Assembly (NCBI RefSeq): GCF_000003815.2
Contig: NC_049983.1
Span: 17,700,746-17,764,745 of the forward strand
Source: Branchiostoma floridae
Lineage: Eukaryota; Chordata; Leptocardii; Amphioxiformes; Branchiostomatidae
Length of the DNA stretch: 64,000 bases
Direction: 5' to 3'
Part shown: positions 26,901 through 37,400 of the stretch, one piece after another
Numbering within the stretch: position 1 is the first letter of the stretch
Layout of the letters: each line of letters opens with the position of its first letter
Made by a program: the position numbers and the translations under genes
The notes under the pieces: generated by a model
Database searches by the model: none
What the model saw: only the letters and a program-made list of their open reading frames with translations
What the model was told of the DNA's origin: nothing

Positions 26901-29900
26901 ATGGAATAAAAGGTTGAAAGGAATTCATAGTCCCATTTCAGTTGGAATGTTTTGTGTTGATTGAATGGGAGGGATAAAAACGGAAAGAATGAAAATCACC
27001 TCTGAAGATCAAGAAAAATCATCTCTACTTTTTCAAAACTGTCTCAATGTTTGAATCTAGGATTTCTTAACCTCAAGATACTGACTAAACCTTAAGACTC
27101 ACAAGCTCAATCTTACTCACTCACTAGTCATCAAGAGATTGCCACTGACACTCAACCACTCACTTTCTTACTTACTCACTCACTCACTCACTAACTCTAA
27201 CTTGCAGGGAATTTCCTGTTTGACCAATAACTTGAATAAGCTCCCAGATTTGCAGTCATGAGATCTCAATCTGAATTGGCCTTTGATGAAGATACTAGTG
27301 CGTAGTACAATTGTTTTGTAGATGTACCTCCATGCTTGATGGTAGTGGTCATGTCCAGTTTCTCCAGCAGTTCTTTCAGCTGGTCTTCCAAAGTCATGTC
27401 TGCTCTATTCTCTGGAATCAACAGGTTGTCCACTGCACAGAAAAAAGTACAAAAAACACAACACCATACAGTCAGACTCCTTATGCTGTGCAGATACATT
27501 AACTATGCACTATGCTTAACCCAAAGCCAAGAAACTTTGGACCTCACAGACCAAGGAAAAGTGCACAGGAAAGTACAGGACAAGACAAAGTAGACAGGAG
27601 TATTGACAACTGAGTCTCAGATCTTCAAATGCATGCACTTACTATATTCTTAGTTTTCTTAGTGAACTTATTGAACAATATTTGTGTCTTTTGGGCCACA
27701 AAATAAAAGAAGATCACGAGTATAAAGAGTCCTGTGTTACCATACTGACACCTGGCTAGACTAAGAGACCATCTCAAATCTCATGATCATTCATCTAACT
27801 TATTCTAAGCATGGATAAACCAAAGCTAGGTAAAAAATCTTTCTGCCCTTTAATCTTCCATTGAGAGTGGAAGCAAGTATTGTAGATTTATTAATTCTAG
27901 TGGTAGGTTTTTTCATAAAGACAAAAATGAGGTTTTCCCTGTTTTGAAATTCGTGGTCGAAACATTTATACGGAACTCAAAGGGATACACATTTATGCAG
28001 TGTGTTTTGAATTTGCAAACGTAAGAAACCTGTACAGTATTTCCTAAAAATGTATAGTGTGTATACTAATGGCTGTATGTATTCGTATGTTGCCCACTAC
28101 AGATATACTACATCAAAAAGCAGTCCCACTAAAAACCCCCACATTCATACCTCCTCCCATGATAAGCCCAGAAACTTGGTGCAATTCCAATACATGTTCG
28201 GCAGCTGTCGTCCTGTTCTTCTTCTTCTTTCTGTTGCTGCCTTTAGGAGGGGCTATCAGAGAGTAGCAGTGGGCGTTAAACACACAGGTGGAACATTGAG
28301 ACAGGGAGGAGGAAAAGAGGCAACATCACAAGCATGGGTCGGCACATTGAAGGAGAAGGAAGAAAGAACAGCAACCTGTTAACACAAATAGTAGAGAGTC
28401 TATCTATAAGCCTCAAAGCACTTGTTGACAATACAGGCGCTGTTATTGCAGAACTGTCACTACACAGGCTGTTAGCAGTGAGCAAAGCATACAAGATAAA
28501 ACTGTGCAGCGAGTGGATGGTCCGAAGCCCTACCTCCTTAACCTGCAGTTGGTGAACATCTTTCTTTCCCTCTCTGACACACACTCTCTTCTCGGACTCT
28601 TTATTGCATTCTATTCTGTTAGATTATAGCTATCAATTCACATTAATCAGCAGCCATACTAATGAACTCTACATTCTTTAGCTACACCTCTCTATCTGCA
28701 TAAGCATGAGTTTCTGAGATGGTCTCTGCCAGCCACAAGTAACACAGCCAGCAAAACTAGAAACAACACACTCCAATATACAATACTGATGCTGCAGAAT
28801 TTTTCATGGTGCTATTTGCATCATATTTAGGGGAACGTAAAACATTGTTTCTTCTTAGGTTCTCTTTTTCTCTCACAAGACCTAATATCATCAAAACAAG
28901 AAATGACTTGTTTTTAACTTCTTAGCATTTCTTTTCATCTTTTCCTTATCTGGTCTGAAAAAGCAAAAGCACAGAAGCCACTTTGATGCATGCAGTGATG
29001 TCTGCCAGTTGTAGACAATTCTTACCATCCTCTAGCCTGAGCGTGGTCGCCTCCTCTACCTTTGGTGCCTCGGATGTGTGCATACCAGAGTCAGCATCGT
29101 AACCCGCTCGCTCTGCCAGTCGCCTTGCTTGTCTGATGATCGCACCTCCCTGCACAACAAACAAATTGTTACAGTGTTTTACATTTTCTCTGAGGCTTCC
29201 ATTTCAATAAACCCCAGGATGCATGGGATACCTTGGGGTATATAGATTTCTGTAAATTCATGTACTTATGTGGCACACGTAGCACTGCAGCAGCTGGTTA
29301 TATTAGACTGAACGATGCAACATACCTTACCCTTTGCAGAAGTTTGTATGAAGCTATCTATGTTATTTTCTTAAGAATTGTTTAAAGCTATACTGACCTG
29401 GTCTCTCATTCTGAGGGCTGCCCGGTAGAAGATGGTGTCCTTGGCATTGTACGTCATGCAGTTTTTGATGATGAGCTCGAAGTCCCTCTCAAAGTCGTCC
29501 AAGGTGCGGTACTGGTGCCCTTCGACCTTTGTCCTCATGGTGGCAAAGTCCATTGGCTCCTTAATGTACTCCAGATAGTCGGGAACCTGCAGAAGTGGAC
29601 AGGGTTAGGTGCTGGTATAAACTGCATTGTCAGTTTGTTTATTTCACATTTCTTTATTTCTTTATTTGAATTTACCACATGCAAAAACAAGTGGAAGGGA
29701 GGACAAAACAGGTGTATCAACACCTTTACAAGTTGTCCTCCCAAATACCAGGTAATCGTACTCTGTTAGGCATAAAAGATACCAGTTTTGTACACTGAGT
29801 AAAAGCTAAGTATTACAAGACACAACGTTTGATCTTCTCACACCAAAATTGACCCCTACTCTTTCTGGTAAGTCTGGCAGGATCTTAACATGCTCGAGGT

Positions 29901-32900
29901 GCAACTCTTCTCAAACGTGGGCACTCCGGCTCTATGTCCTAGCCATTAGGATGAGCCTAACTGAAGGTAGGTACTCATTGTTGGCTGAATCAAGTGAAAA
30001 ATTGGAGAAGTGTCATCATATCTCACCTCGTCAAGTGGAACTGGCTCGCTGAAGATCTTCCCAGCATCCTTCTCCTCCAGCTGTTCGAGGGTGCGGCGCA
30101 GAAGGAAGAGGAACGGCGTGAGCCTCATCTCCATGGCCAGCTGACTCACTTTCACCTGGTAGGTTTGAACAAGATTAGACTTCTGCAAAGTTAGAACTAA
30201 GCATGTGTAACTAAACATAATATCAGATTTAGGTATAGGTCCAGATTCATTTTCGGGGTACTGGACTGGTACTGGGTACTGGAACACATTCCTAGCTGCT
30301 TGTATGATACAACATAACTTCCTTAAGTTCTGCATTTTTTTGTAGGATGAAAATGTGATATGCTTTATAAGCCAATGACTTCAAATACAGTGCTATCTAT
30401 TGAGCCTTACCTGCTCCCGTTTAAGTTTCTCTCGCTTGCGAATGAGCTCCACCAATAGCCTGGCCCGTTCCAAGTCGTGCCTGAGACGTTGCCAGTATTG
30501 GAGCTGCTCCTTCAGGGCGCGGTGTTTCTCACTCTCCTCCTTCTGCAAATTGTGAGGAAACAGTGTTAACAATGGCACGATTTTCTTAGGATTCTTATAG
30601 GCAAATACATTAGCTTGTACTATTGACTGCCAGAATAGTAGCACTTGATAATTCTTTAAACAATAAGATTAAGTGGAAGGTAAATTATGACCCTTTTTTA
30701 TAGCTTTTTCAAAATCTGATAGTGCAATGCCGTCTAGTCATGGCTCACATTTCTCAGGTAAACCCTACTTCCTTGATGAGTGTGTTGGGTTATCTTACTT
30801 GCAGAGGTTTGATGCTTCAGGCTAACACCTGAAGATTCCTCATACTCTAGGCTACCGGCTTTACGTCACCATGCAAAATGACAATGCAATCCCTGACAAC
30901 ATGACCCAGCTGGGGTCAAAACTCGGACCAAACCCCCCACATGGATCCACAGAATTTCATCCATGTGGCCAAGGAACGTTGCACTACCGCTTGAGCCAGG
31001 TTGACACGTTGGATGCAGTAATGTAAGCATTTGTTTTCTGCAGCAGGTAAGCTTTCTTAGGAAGCAAGAGTTTACACATGTGTGAAACAGTATAAGCTAT
31101 GGATGTGAGTTAACAATCAGATACAGATTGGTTGATTGTTTGATTGACATACCCATTCCTTGTTCCTCTGTGATTGGTGATGGGCCTGAAGCCTCCTCAG
31201 CAGCGGTACCCCATTCCTAGACTGTCGCTTCAGCATCCAGTAACTGTGCAGCCGCTGGAAGAACTTCTGCTTCTGTTGCAGCGACACTCTCGACACAATC
31301 TTGGAAACCCTGATGGCGGAAACACCCAGAGCAAAAACATTGTAATCAAAACGGTCAACAACAACAGCTTGAAGGTCAAGACAATAGACTCATCAACACA
31401 CTGTAAACAAAAACAGAGGTGAACAAAAGGCCCTTACCTGACAGTAGGGAGAGAAGACGAACTGGAAAATGATAAGCAGGCCAATGAGAATCAAGAAAGG
31501 GAGAAGCCAACGTTGATAGAATTAGCAATGGCAAAGACACCTACTCAAGACTAGCCATGGCAAATGAACAAGGTTCGCATATTGATCAAGCCGCAAAGAA
31601 TTACATTCACAATGTTATCAAGATTTCCAAAGAGCAGCCAAAAATCCAATGGGGTGTTGTAAATTACATGTGGGGTTACAATGTTCAGATTTCATTTACT
31701 TTCAGAAAAACATAACTGTGATATTGATCACCAACAGTGGCCACACCCCGACTCAGCAGTGACAAATCAGAAAGCAGAATGGATCACACAAGCCTCCGCC
31801 AAAGCAATATGTTCCACTACCTGTGGTGGTCTTCCGAGAAAACACTACATGTAGTACCAATTATTTATCTTTTATCATTAAAATTGAAAGACACTTCCAA
31901 ACATTTTGATTCATATGTTCTGAACTGTATTACCACCACATCTTTAAATAAAGCTATAGCAATGACACTTCAAAATCTAATGCAGTAGTGGCAGTCAATA
32001 TATAATTCTTTCACCTGAAAATCAACCAAGTGGCTTTATTTTGATTGCCTTCATCAAAAGACTGTATACTTGGGCAGACTACTCCAAAAGAAAGGGGTAC
32101 CGTAGTCTGTAGGTATGGTTTCAGACAACCAGAACAGTCAAATTTTTAACATATGAACAATGCAACTTGACATAGATTTTTAAAAGAATCTTTATGTTTT
32201 GGTTGGAGATGATCGCATACAATAATTTTGCCATTGGCTTTAGCAAAGTCTCAAAAAAGAACGACAGAATAGACATAGGACAGACACAGATTGTCAGGAC
32301 AGAGAGCAACATCTGTAATATCTATCACATAAAAAGATAAAGATAAGAAATATTAACTTACTTGTTAGATGGTATGTAGGGCACGGACACCACCGGCATA
32401 GCCGACCTCTTCTCTGCAAGCATCTTCCGAGCTTTCCTCATCTTTTGCCTGGACTTCTCCTCCTTGAACTTCTTGGCTTTCTTTGCCGACATCCCCTTTG
32501 GGACATCTTCGTCTTCCTCGCTCATCATATGCCTCGTGCGGTCCCATCCCTGCGGCGTGTGAACGTCACAATATGCAGTCTTGCGTACGCTAATGGACGT
32601 TCCATTCACGCCCGTCTCCCGTACAGGTTCCATTTTCATGTAGAGTCCCGCGTGCTGCGCACAGGTGACATGGAATGCTGTGTAACAGTTCGCCTTGTGG
32701 CACTGGATGCACGCACCGACACCCCGCTGTTTGCAGATATAACAAGTCAGTTTCCACCGAGCAGTAGGAATGTGGTCTATACTGTCTATTGGCTCCAGGA
32801 ATACCGTATTTGCGAAACAGACCTCCGGAATCCACAACGCACAGACCACGTGGGCCCACCGTGCGTCGTCTGTCTGTTTGAAAGCACCACCTTTGTTGGG

Positions 32901-33884
32901 ACACAACACGCAGTCTACCGCTCGCGACGGAGACTGCAAGCATCGTCTACATAGCCACTGTCCCTCGGGAATGTAGGGAACACCATAGCATTCTTGGTGA
33001 ACCGCGAGATTACACATGTCACAGAATAGTATTACATTGCTGTTCTGACACTCGCCATCTTGGCATATACTGCACACTGCGTCCTCGTCAATGTACGAAC
33101 TAGGATCGCCCTTCCCAGAACTCTGGCTTTCAAAGTACGATTCTTTTTCTAGCCGGTCCATCAATGTCTCGAAAACCTCTTGCGAAACGGCCGGCATGTT
33201 GTCACCTTTCCGTTTGTCATTCACCATCTCTAGCCAGGCGTAGTCTTCTTCGTCCATGTCATATTCAACCTCCTCGTCAAGTTCTTCCACAGATTTCTCA
33301 ATGAAACGGAAGTATGCCTTCGGACGCGCAGGAACATCCGGGGGTTCTACATAGTCATCGAGTTGCTTGAAAGAAGGTTCTGGCAACTTTCCTACGTTCA
33401 CTTGCACCCCCGTCACATCCTTCTTCAGTTTGTCCTCCTTTTTGTTGTTCTTGATGGGGGTCTTGCTCTTGTTGTCGACATTTGGTTCTATTTCCTTGTT
33501 CTCTACTTCCTCCTCTATTTCGTCTTCTGTCACAATTTCAAGGCATTCTGTAATGTCGATACGATGAGTCCGACCGTCCAAGTCGACCTCCACCAGCCTC
33601 TGCGCCTGCTCGTATGTCAACGTCTCTCTTTGAGGCGAGCGAATGTCTACCGGCGACGGGGATCGCCGCCCCGACCGGTGGTGTCTGCTTTTCCGAGATC
33701 CCTTCCTCATTGGGGTGCTGGGGTTGCTTTCTGGGTTGCTGTGATCAAAGTTCAGTAAGTGATACTCAATCCCAGAGAAGCTCTTATACACTCTGCGGCA
33801 TGTAGGGCACTCGTAAGGAGGCTTACACGCCCGTGCGTTGTCCAGGAAAACCCTTACATCGAAGTCATACCCCAACATTGTCAT
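20773..33884 (-). CDS. BRPF1: BRPF-family bromodomain-PHD-PWWP protein (BRPF1/BRD1/BRPF3 ortholog), 14 coding exons
   Basis: Scaffold subunit of MOZ/MORF (and HBO1) histone acetyltransferase complexes; a nuclear chromatin reader. Joined exons (33884-32362, 31309-31153, 30542-30411, 30155-30027, 29586-29398, 29149-29026, 28252-28151, 27432-27328, 26538-26368, 26193-26023, 25550-24912, 24208-24087, 23275-23127, 20965-20773) give 3906 nt, 1301 aa, with every junction in phase and every border GT/AG. Domain order: C2H2 finger (about 25-48), EPL1-like region (about 80-250), PHD1 (271-315), zinc knuckle plus ePHD2 (325-441), bromodomain (about 605-715), Ser/Lys-rich linker with AT-hook-like motif (about 1000), PWWP (about 1165-1255). 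The start is the ATG at 33884, since the frame upstream offers only GTG; a second Met follows at residue 3. It keeps the BRPF1-type N-terminal finger but also a basic RRSPSP stretch typical of BRD1/BRPF3, so it is probably the single pre-duplication gene. Longer than human BRPF1 as I recall it (about 1214 aa), mostly in the linker. Confidence 0.96.
21296..23081. mobile_element. hAT-type non-autonomous DNA transposon in the last BRPF intron
   Basis: Terminal inverted repeats CAGCGTTCCCGCCAGG (left) and CCTGGCGGGAACGCTG (right) are flanked by a perfect 8-bp target-site duplication, AGTACTAC, at 21288-21295 and 23082-23089. An 8-bp duplication with CAGCG termini is the hAT signature. Length is 1786 bp with no transposase-sized ORF, so non-autonomous. 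The interior is GC-rich with CpG-dense palindromic stretches near 22.98 kb. The element begins only 37 bp past the exon 13 splice donor. Confidence 0.85.
23127..23275 (-). CDS. BRPF1: BRPF coding exon 13 (PWWP core)
   Basis: 149 nt, phase 0 to 2. Begins [20 protein letters not shown] and ends [12 protein letters not shown], with the final Trp split across the intron. Donor ACGTG|gtagga. Confidence 0.96.
24087..24208 (-). CDS. BRPF1: BRPF coding exon 12 (start of PWWP)
   Basis: 122 nt, phase 1 to 0. Contains [20 protein letters not shown], the PWWP beta-1 with the aromatic-cage Trp/Tyr. Acceptor ttctgtag, donor TTG|gtgagt. Confidence 0.96.
24203..24545. repeat. Tandem duplication copying the intron edge next to BRPF exon 12
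   Basis: Two diverged copies of about 168 bp (about 24203-24370 and 24371-24545) share GTTATCTAGTCC, GTGTATCAGTAGT, CAGGGTTTGAACTGT and GAAGGCCCCTGAGACA. Each copy includes a version of the exon 12 acceptor with its pyrimidine tract and the first exon bases (minus strand ctgtag|CCAAG), so copy 2 carries a pseudo-acceptor upstream of the real one. Confidence 0.75.
24672..24790 (+). rRNA. 5S rRNA-like sequence (probably a 5S-derived SINE or pseudogene)
   Basis: About 119 nt follow the eukaryotic 5S rRNA order: GCCTATGGCCGTG at the start, CCCGATCCCTTGATCTCAGA, AAGTTAAGCAACG (internal box A), an intact box C (CTTGGATGGGAGACC) and a GGATGCTGTAGCC end. Positions 15-30 are diverged from metazoan 5S rRNA and no T-run terminator follows; a non-5S tail continues to about 24890. 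Antisense to BRPF inside intron 11, about 120 bp from the exon 11 donor. A SINE3-like element fits better than a functional gene. Confidence 0.7.
24912..25550 (-). CDS. BRPF1: BRPF coding exon 11 (long disordered linker with AT-hook-like motif)
   Basis: 639 nt, phase 1 to 1. Ser/Thr/Pro-rich ([19 protein letters not shown]), then [17 protein letters not shown], an AT-hook-like GRP core, then [16 protein letters not shown] and an acidic Ser-rich tail. I do not recall an AT-hook in human BRPF1, so this may be lineage-specific. Confidence 0.92.
25828..25948. repeat. Small foldback element in a BRPF intron
   Basis: Inverted ends AAGATAGTATCAAAAGCTG and CAGCTTTGATACTATCTT bracket about 120 bp; MITE-like, non-coding. 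Confidence 0.6.
26023..26193 (-). CDS. BRPF1: BRPF coding exon 10 (SR-rich linker)
   Basis: 171 nt, phase 1 to 1. Low-complexity Asn/Ser/Arg/Lys-rich linker ([18 protein letters not shown]). Acceptor attgcag, donor CCAG|gtcagt. No folded domain visible. Confidence 0.85.
26368..26538 (-). CDS. BRPF1: BRPF coding exon 9
   Basis: 171 nt, phase 1 to 1. Coiled basic segment [20 protein letters not shown] followed by [16 protein letters not shown]. Acceptor cttcag, donor AAAG|gtaggc. Confidence 0.92.
27165..27195. repeat. (ACTC)n microsatellite
   Basis: Short run of CTCA/ACTC repeats within a BRPF intron. Confidence 0.8.
27328..27432 (-). CDS. BRPF1: BRPF coding exon 8
   Basis: 105 nt, phase 1 to 1. 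Contains [20 protein letters not shown] and EKLDMTTT, resembling the vertebrate BRPF segment between bromodomain and linker (LIPE...[13 protein letters not shown]). Confidence 0.93.
28151..28252 (-). CDS. BRPF1: BRPF coding exon 7 (basic linker)
   Basis: 102 nt, phase 1 to 1. Encodes [20 protein letters not shown] and a further 14 residues. No counterpart recognised in vertebrate paralogs. Splice borders (gatag acceptor, GAG|gtatga donor) and frame fit; it could be an optional cassette. Confidence 0.75.
29026..29149 (-). CDS. BRPF1: BRPF coding exon 6 (end of bromodomain)
   Basis: 124 nt, phase 0 to 1. Starts [18 protein letters not shown], the conserved C-terminal helix following the bromodomain, then an acidic linker. 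Acceptor gcag, donor GATG|gtaaga. Confidence 0.93.
29398..29586 (-). CDS. BRPF1: BRPF coding exon 5 (bromodomain core)
   Basis: 189 nt, phase 0 to 0. Begins [17 protein letters not shown] and ends RAALRMRDQ. It contains the acetyl-lysine-binding Asn in [12 protein letters not shown]. Donor CAG|gtcagt. Confidence 0.96.
30027..30155 (-). CDS. BRPF1: BRPF coding exon 4 (bromodomain, first part)
   Basis: 129 nt, phase 0 to 0. Encodes the bromodomain Z helix and the start of the ZA loop ([19 protein letters not shown], then [11 protein letters not shown]). Donor GAG|gtgaga. As I recall, human BRPF1A/B isoforms differ by a few residues at this same ZA-loop junction. Confidence 0.96.
30411..30542 (-). 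CDS. BRPF1: BRPF coding exon 3
   Basis: 132 nt, phase 0 to 0. Contains [20 protein letters not shown], a charged helix preceding the bromodomain that is invariant in the family. Acceptor ttgcag, donor CAG|gtaagg. Confidence 0.96.
30775..31010 (-). mobile_element. Probable tRNA-derived SINE in a BRPF intron
   Basis: Read on the minus strand there is an A-box-like TGGCTCAAGCGG, then about 70 bp later a B-box-like GGTCCGAGTTTTGACC, then a SINE-type body with GGTGACGTAAAGCCGG. It does not fold into an obvious tRNA, so a retroposon rather than a tRNA gene. Ends are approximate. Confidence 0.45.
31153..31309 (-). CDS. BRPF1: BRPF coding exon 2
   Basis: 157 nt, phase 2 to 0. Encodes the conserved stretch [20 protein letters not shown] followed by [20 protein letters not shown], nearly identical to vertebrate BRPF1/BRD1. 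Acceptor cag|G, donor TGG|gtatgt. Confidence 0.96.
31438..31461 (-). CDS. BRPF1: Candidate 24-nt BRPF microexon
   Basis: It lies between coding exons 1 and 2. The acceptor is a good pyrimidine tract ending ttttccag and the donor is CAG|gtaagg. The 24 nt keep the phase (2 in, 2 out), contain no stop and would replace the junction Lys with NSSSLPTVR. The site follows ePHD2 and precedes the bromodomain-side helical region. Splice signals are seen in the sequence; actual use is inference, so it is not counted in the 1301-aa model. Confidence 0.5.
31462..32361. other. BRPF intron 1 remainder, nothing recognised
   Basis: About 900 bp of AT-rich intron without a further exon, recognised transposon or RNA gene; short ORFs here have no coding character. 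Confidence 0.5.
32362..33884 (-). CDS. BRPF1: BRPF coding exon 1: C2H2, EPL1-like, PHD1, zinc knuckle, ePHD2
   Basis: Single 1523-nt exon encoding residues 1-507 plus two bases of the next codon. Visible motifs: YECPTC at the start of the N-terminal C2H2 finger; [19 protein letters not shown], the conserved segment that contacts the HAT; a PHD finger beginning [10 protein letters not shown]; then [13 protein letters not shown] and [15 protein letters not shown] of the knuckle/ePHD module. The donor is AA|gtaagt at 32362. An acceptor (ctgtgcag) ends at 33894, so at least one 5' UTR exon lies upstream. The first pair of zinc ligands in the N-terminal finger is C-x2-C, whereas I recall C-x4-C in human BRPF1. 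Confidence 0.97.
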
Positions 33885-35300
33885 CACCTAGCACTGCACA
33901 GAAATGAGTGGAGAAGCACTGATTCGAGTGATTGGTGACAGTAGTGAAAAATCAGAGTTCCAAAGCAAGCTCCTCAGGTTGTTAGAGAAGAAAGCGATAG
34001 TGTGAGAACCATACCCCTTTGGATCAGTTTGAATTTAGCGCCATTCTACTCTAGAGGTTACGGGGTCAGCGCGTGATGTCACATTATCCAGATAATTTCC
34101 CGGGTGTGTTTGAATAAGTTACCGCTCTTACTCGCATAACGACTCCTAACGCTCCTATTGGGCGAAAAATCAGCAAAAAAATGCGGGCAGAAATTATAGA
34201 CAGCACCACACTCTAATGTACCTGGAGAAATGACCCTTGTTGTGTTGAGGCTTGGCGACCGCGGTGGTTAGCCGGTAGGCAGCACGTCCCCCATCTTCAA
34301 CGAAGGAAACCAACATGAATAAAAATGAGTCCAATATGGCGACTAGAAGTCTCAAATTTGCTGCGGAGAATTCCCAACCTTTTCCCCACAGCAATCACAC
34401 AAACATGTCTCTAATCGCTACGCCACAAACGTGAAACAATGCGGAGGGCTTCTCCTGGTACTTACTGACACGTCTGAGTGGAAAACCTGACTGGAAATAA
34501 GAGAGAATCGTCCGAAATGTCGCGGTAGTCGGGTAGTAGTCCAGACAACAACCGTCCCCGGCCCTGTCGAACAATGGCGTTCCCTTCACACAAAGCCGTC
34601 CTAGAAACAACCCGGGTGTCGGCGCGGGCTCTTTCCTAGCCGGTGTCGAACTAGACTGTCCATCGATGGCCCCTAAAACATACGGTGATGTGTCAGGGTT
34701 AACTAGCCCTGGAAAATCCGAGTTGATTCGACGGTTTTTGGCCCCAAATTTACAACAGATATTCGCACGAGTACATTCCCCTTGCCGGAAACGTTCGGGC
34801 TGACCCAACACTAAGATTTAGGGAGGACATGTTTTCAGCGTCACATGACATTGTACGAAATATGGTCTTATATCATAGAGTTCGGCGTAGAATTACAATA
34901 TTCTTCATCCAAATACATATGAATCGCTATTATGATGCATGTTTATGTTTTTTGATCAAAATCTTTGCTTTTAGATGTTAATAAGCGAGTGTGCAATACT
35001 GGCTCACACCCCTACAAATAATAGACTATGCCAGATGTCTACTGCGCATATGTTCTGCGCAGTAAGTATTTTCATGAAGGCCGGGGAGAATCGCGGATGC
35101 TGTCAGGCGATAGTCCGTAAAAATAGCTGGAAATGGATAATCTAGCCGGATTTTCTCACTTTTTCTACCATAACGTGGTAACATATGTCCTTACACGTCG
35201 ATTTGGTGGATGAAAGTGTGGTTATTTTGGACGAAAGCGAGTGTTTGGTGGTTATCTTTGTGAGGCCCCGGCGCGGGTGCTGACTATGGCGTTTGGTCGG
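33885..35300 (-). promoter_or_regulatory. BRPF 5' UTR and GC-rich promoter region
   Basis: The coding exon extends 9 nt upstream of the ATG to an acceptor at 33893/33894. A plausible 5' UTR donor (TCA|gtaagt) ends an exon at 34466. The segment 34.0-35.3 kb is richer in GC and CpG than its surroundings, has a YY1-like ATGGCG core near 34337, and has no long ORF in the BRPF frame. The exact TSS cannot be read from sequence. Confidence 0.45.
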
Positions 35301-37400
35301 TCCGGGGGTGTTTTGATGCGGCTTGCGCTATACGCCCCTCTTGGCGCGGCGGTCATTTCTCCTCTTCCTCTCCATCACTTTATGTGGCGTATTAACCATC
35401 CGACATCATGCGCTATTTTACATTCTCTCTCTTGCTTTTTTTCCCATACATTATCGATTTAAATGGACATGTCCTGTTAGTGTTAGATTACAGAGACCCT
35501 CTCATGTAAGACCATCTAACATGTAGTTACATTTTCGGTCGAAATTATCCACTAAGCTTGTCTGTTTTTCCCGCCGCCCCGCCCAACTTTGTCCTCCGCG
35601 TCCCACTGCGCCTGATTTTTAATGGCCACCGCTGTCAGACAAACCCGGAGCTTTGGCGGGCCGAGCTGATGGCAGTGTGTTTGTGCATGCAAGCAGCGCA
35701 GGTGGAAGAGGATCCTGTTTGCCTCTCCCTCGTCCATTCACCCAACCGGGAGGGCCGGTGAAATCTAATCTTCCCCCAAACATTTCCCGCGGCTTTATTA
35801 TGCGTGCACTCTGGCAAACATGCCCAACGCCTGGTAGCCAGAGGCGTGGGAATTTTCCACTGAGAGCCGAAGGATCCCAGCAGAAAGATTTTTAGGGGTG
35901 GACGCCGTACATTGGGTCGGTGCTGGGGAGTTGACAAACAGCTCTCTATGCGTCCCTGAAATTGGATCAAGTACTTGTGATCGATAGTCCAAGGTGTGAA
36001 CTGTTGTAAACCCGCCAGATATTTTGGGAAGTTTCCCATTTTTCTATCTAACAAAACGAGCCCTATAGCTACCAGACGAAGAGTTATAGAGCTACGCGGG
36101 CTTGAGTGGGTTCACTGCACCACTGCATAGATCCTACTTATGAGGTTGTTTCGCCGTGTCACAGCTGTCCCGGCGCGGGTGTGGCGGCTGTGTTTTGATC
36201 CGTGTATTTATGCGTATTTTCATCCGTCTCCCAGGCAATCTGCCCGAGGGGTTTTACCCTAAAGAAAGCAGATGTCCTGTTCTGTGTAGTAATGTCCAGC
36301 TGGTCCGTCCACTAGAGCCAGTGTTGGCGTAGAAACGTAGGCTGCCCCCTTTGAGTTGCGGAGTTTGTTCGGGGCCTTTTCAGGGGTGTACATTGTACGT
36401 GATTCGGCGGGCCTCTGAGACATGATTTATGGGCGTGGCCAGTCACGCGGTAGCAGACGACGGAAGTGGGCCGCTGGCAGAAAAACGGAAGGCCTTTGTT
36501 GTTGAGATGTTGAGCTAAAATTATTCATGTCGAAGAGTGAAAGAGCCGACAGAAATGACCCAGTTTTTCTCTGTCACATCGCGTCTGGGATCATGAGTAA
36601 AAACAGTTGGCGTCCGACGTCTGCAACAGCTTGGGGCCCGGGGGATGTCAAGTACCATGGGACTTTGGAATTTGGTGATTGTACAGTACTGTATTGTAAA
36701 GGACCACAAAACAATTCCAGAAACTGTTCAAACCACGCTTGGATTTAGTCTAAGTTATCTCGAACTATTGACATTTTGATATCATCATTGGATTGGAATG
36801 CGGTGTGACGATAAGGTTGTCGAAGAATTCAAGTAACGTTACATTGTACATTATCGTGATGATTACGTCATGTAACGTTAACGTTACTTCACAGTGTAGT
36901 TCACAGTGTGCAAGCACAATGCCCGGCCTATTAAGATTTACGATTTGTCTCGAAAGAGAGGAAACCAAATAGACCGCGGACTTCCCTATAGCATTAATGC
37001 TGCTTTAATGAGTGATTCGACTAGCCTTGAATACAGGTCGCTGCATCTATTACTGCCAGTGTCAATGGTGAAGGTTCGGGATGGGGTCGTTCTCCGCCAA
37101 GCATCGCAATGAATTCTAAGCAAGGAGGCTCAGACGATATCAAAGATTGACAAGTCTAAGGTATCCGATGTCAATTAAGTCTAGGAAGCTTTCCACTGAA
37201 AGATCAAATACGTTTCCTACACATTTCCCGTCAGAAGCAGTAATAAAAACGTGCATTGCCAATGTCAGACGGCTTTTTTATTATTGTTTACATCCAGTCA
37301 CACGATGTGACGTCATATGCAGACGACGGAAGTGCACTTTGTAGTCTGCTAGAGTCCGTGCCAACCACCTTGGTGTGATTGATTGCTGTGTTGTGCTAGG
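35300..37400. promoter_or_regulatory. GC-rich intergenic region upstream of BRPF
   Basis: CpG-richer DNA with no convincing coding frame. The 16-mer GCAGACGACGGAAGTG (contains an ETS core, GGAAGT) occurs near 36448 and again near 37318, the second just after a CRE-like TGACGTCA core. A regulatory region or an unannotated non-coding transcript is possible. Confidence 0.3.

Noticed and set aside
29946-30335. Extended BRPF exon 4 reading into both introns
   Set aside because: Homology and phase end at the GT/AG borders 30155 and 30027; the extra codons are intron.
30775-31010. Functional tRNA gene on the minus strand
   Set aside because: Box-like motifs are present but spacing is too long and no acceptor stem or cloverleaf can be drawn; treated as SINE.
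33885-33887. GTG as BRPF start
   Set aside because: The ATG three bases downstream is the first AUG after the splice acceptor and has family-like sequence after it.
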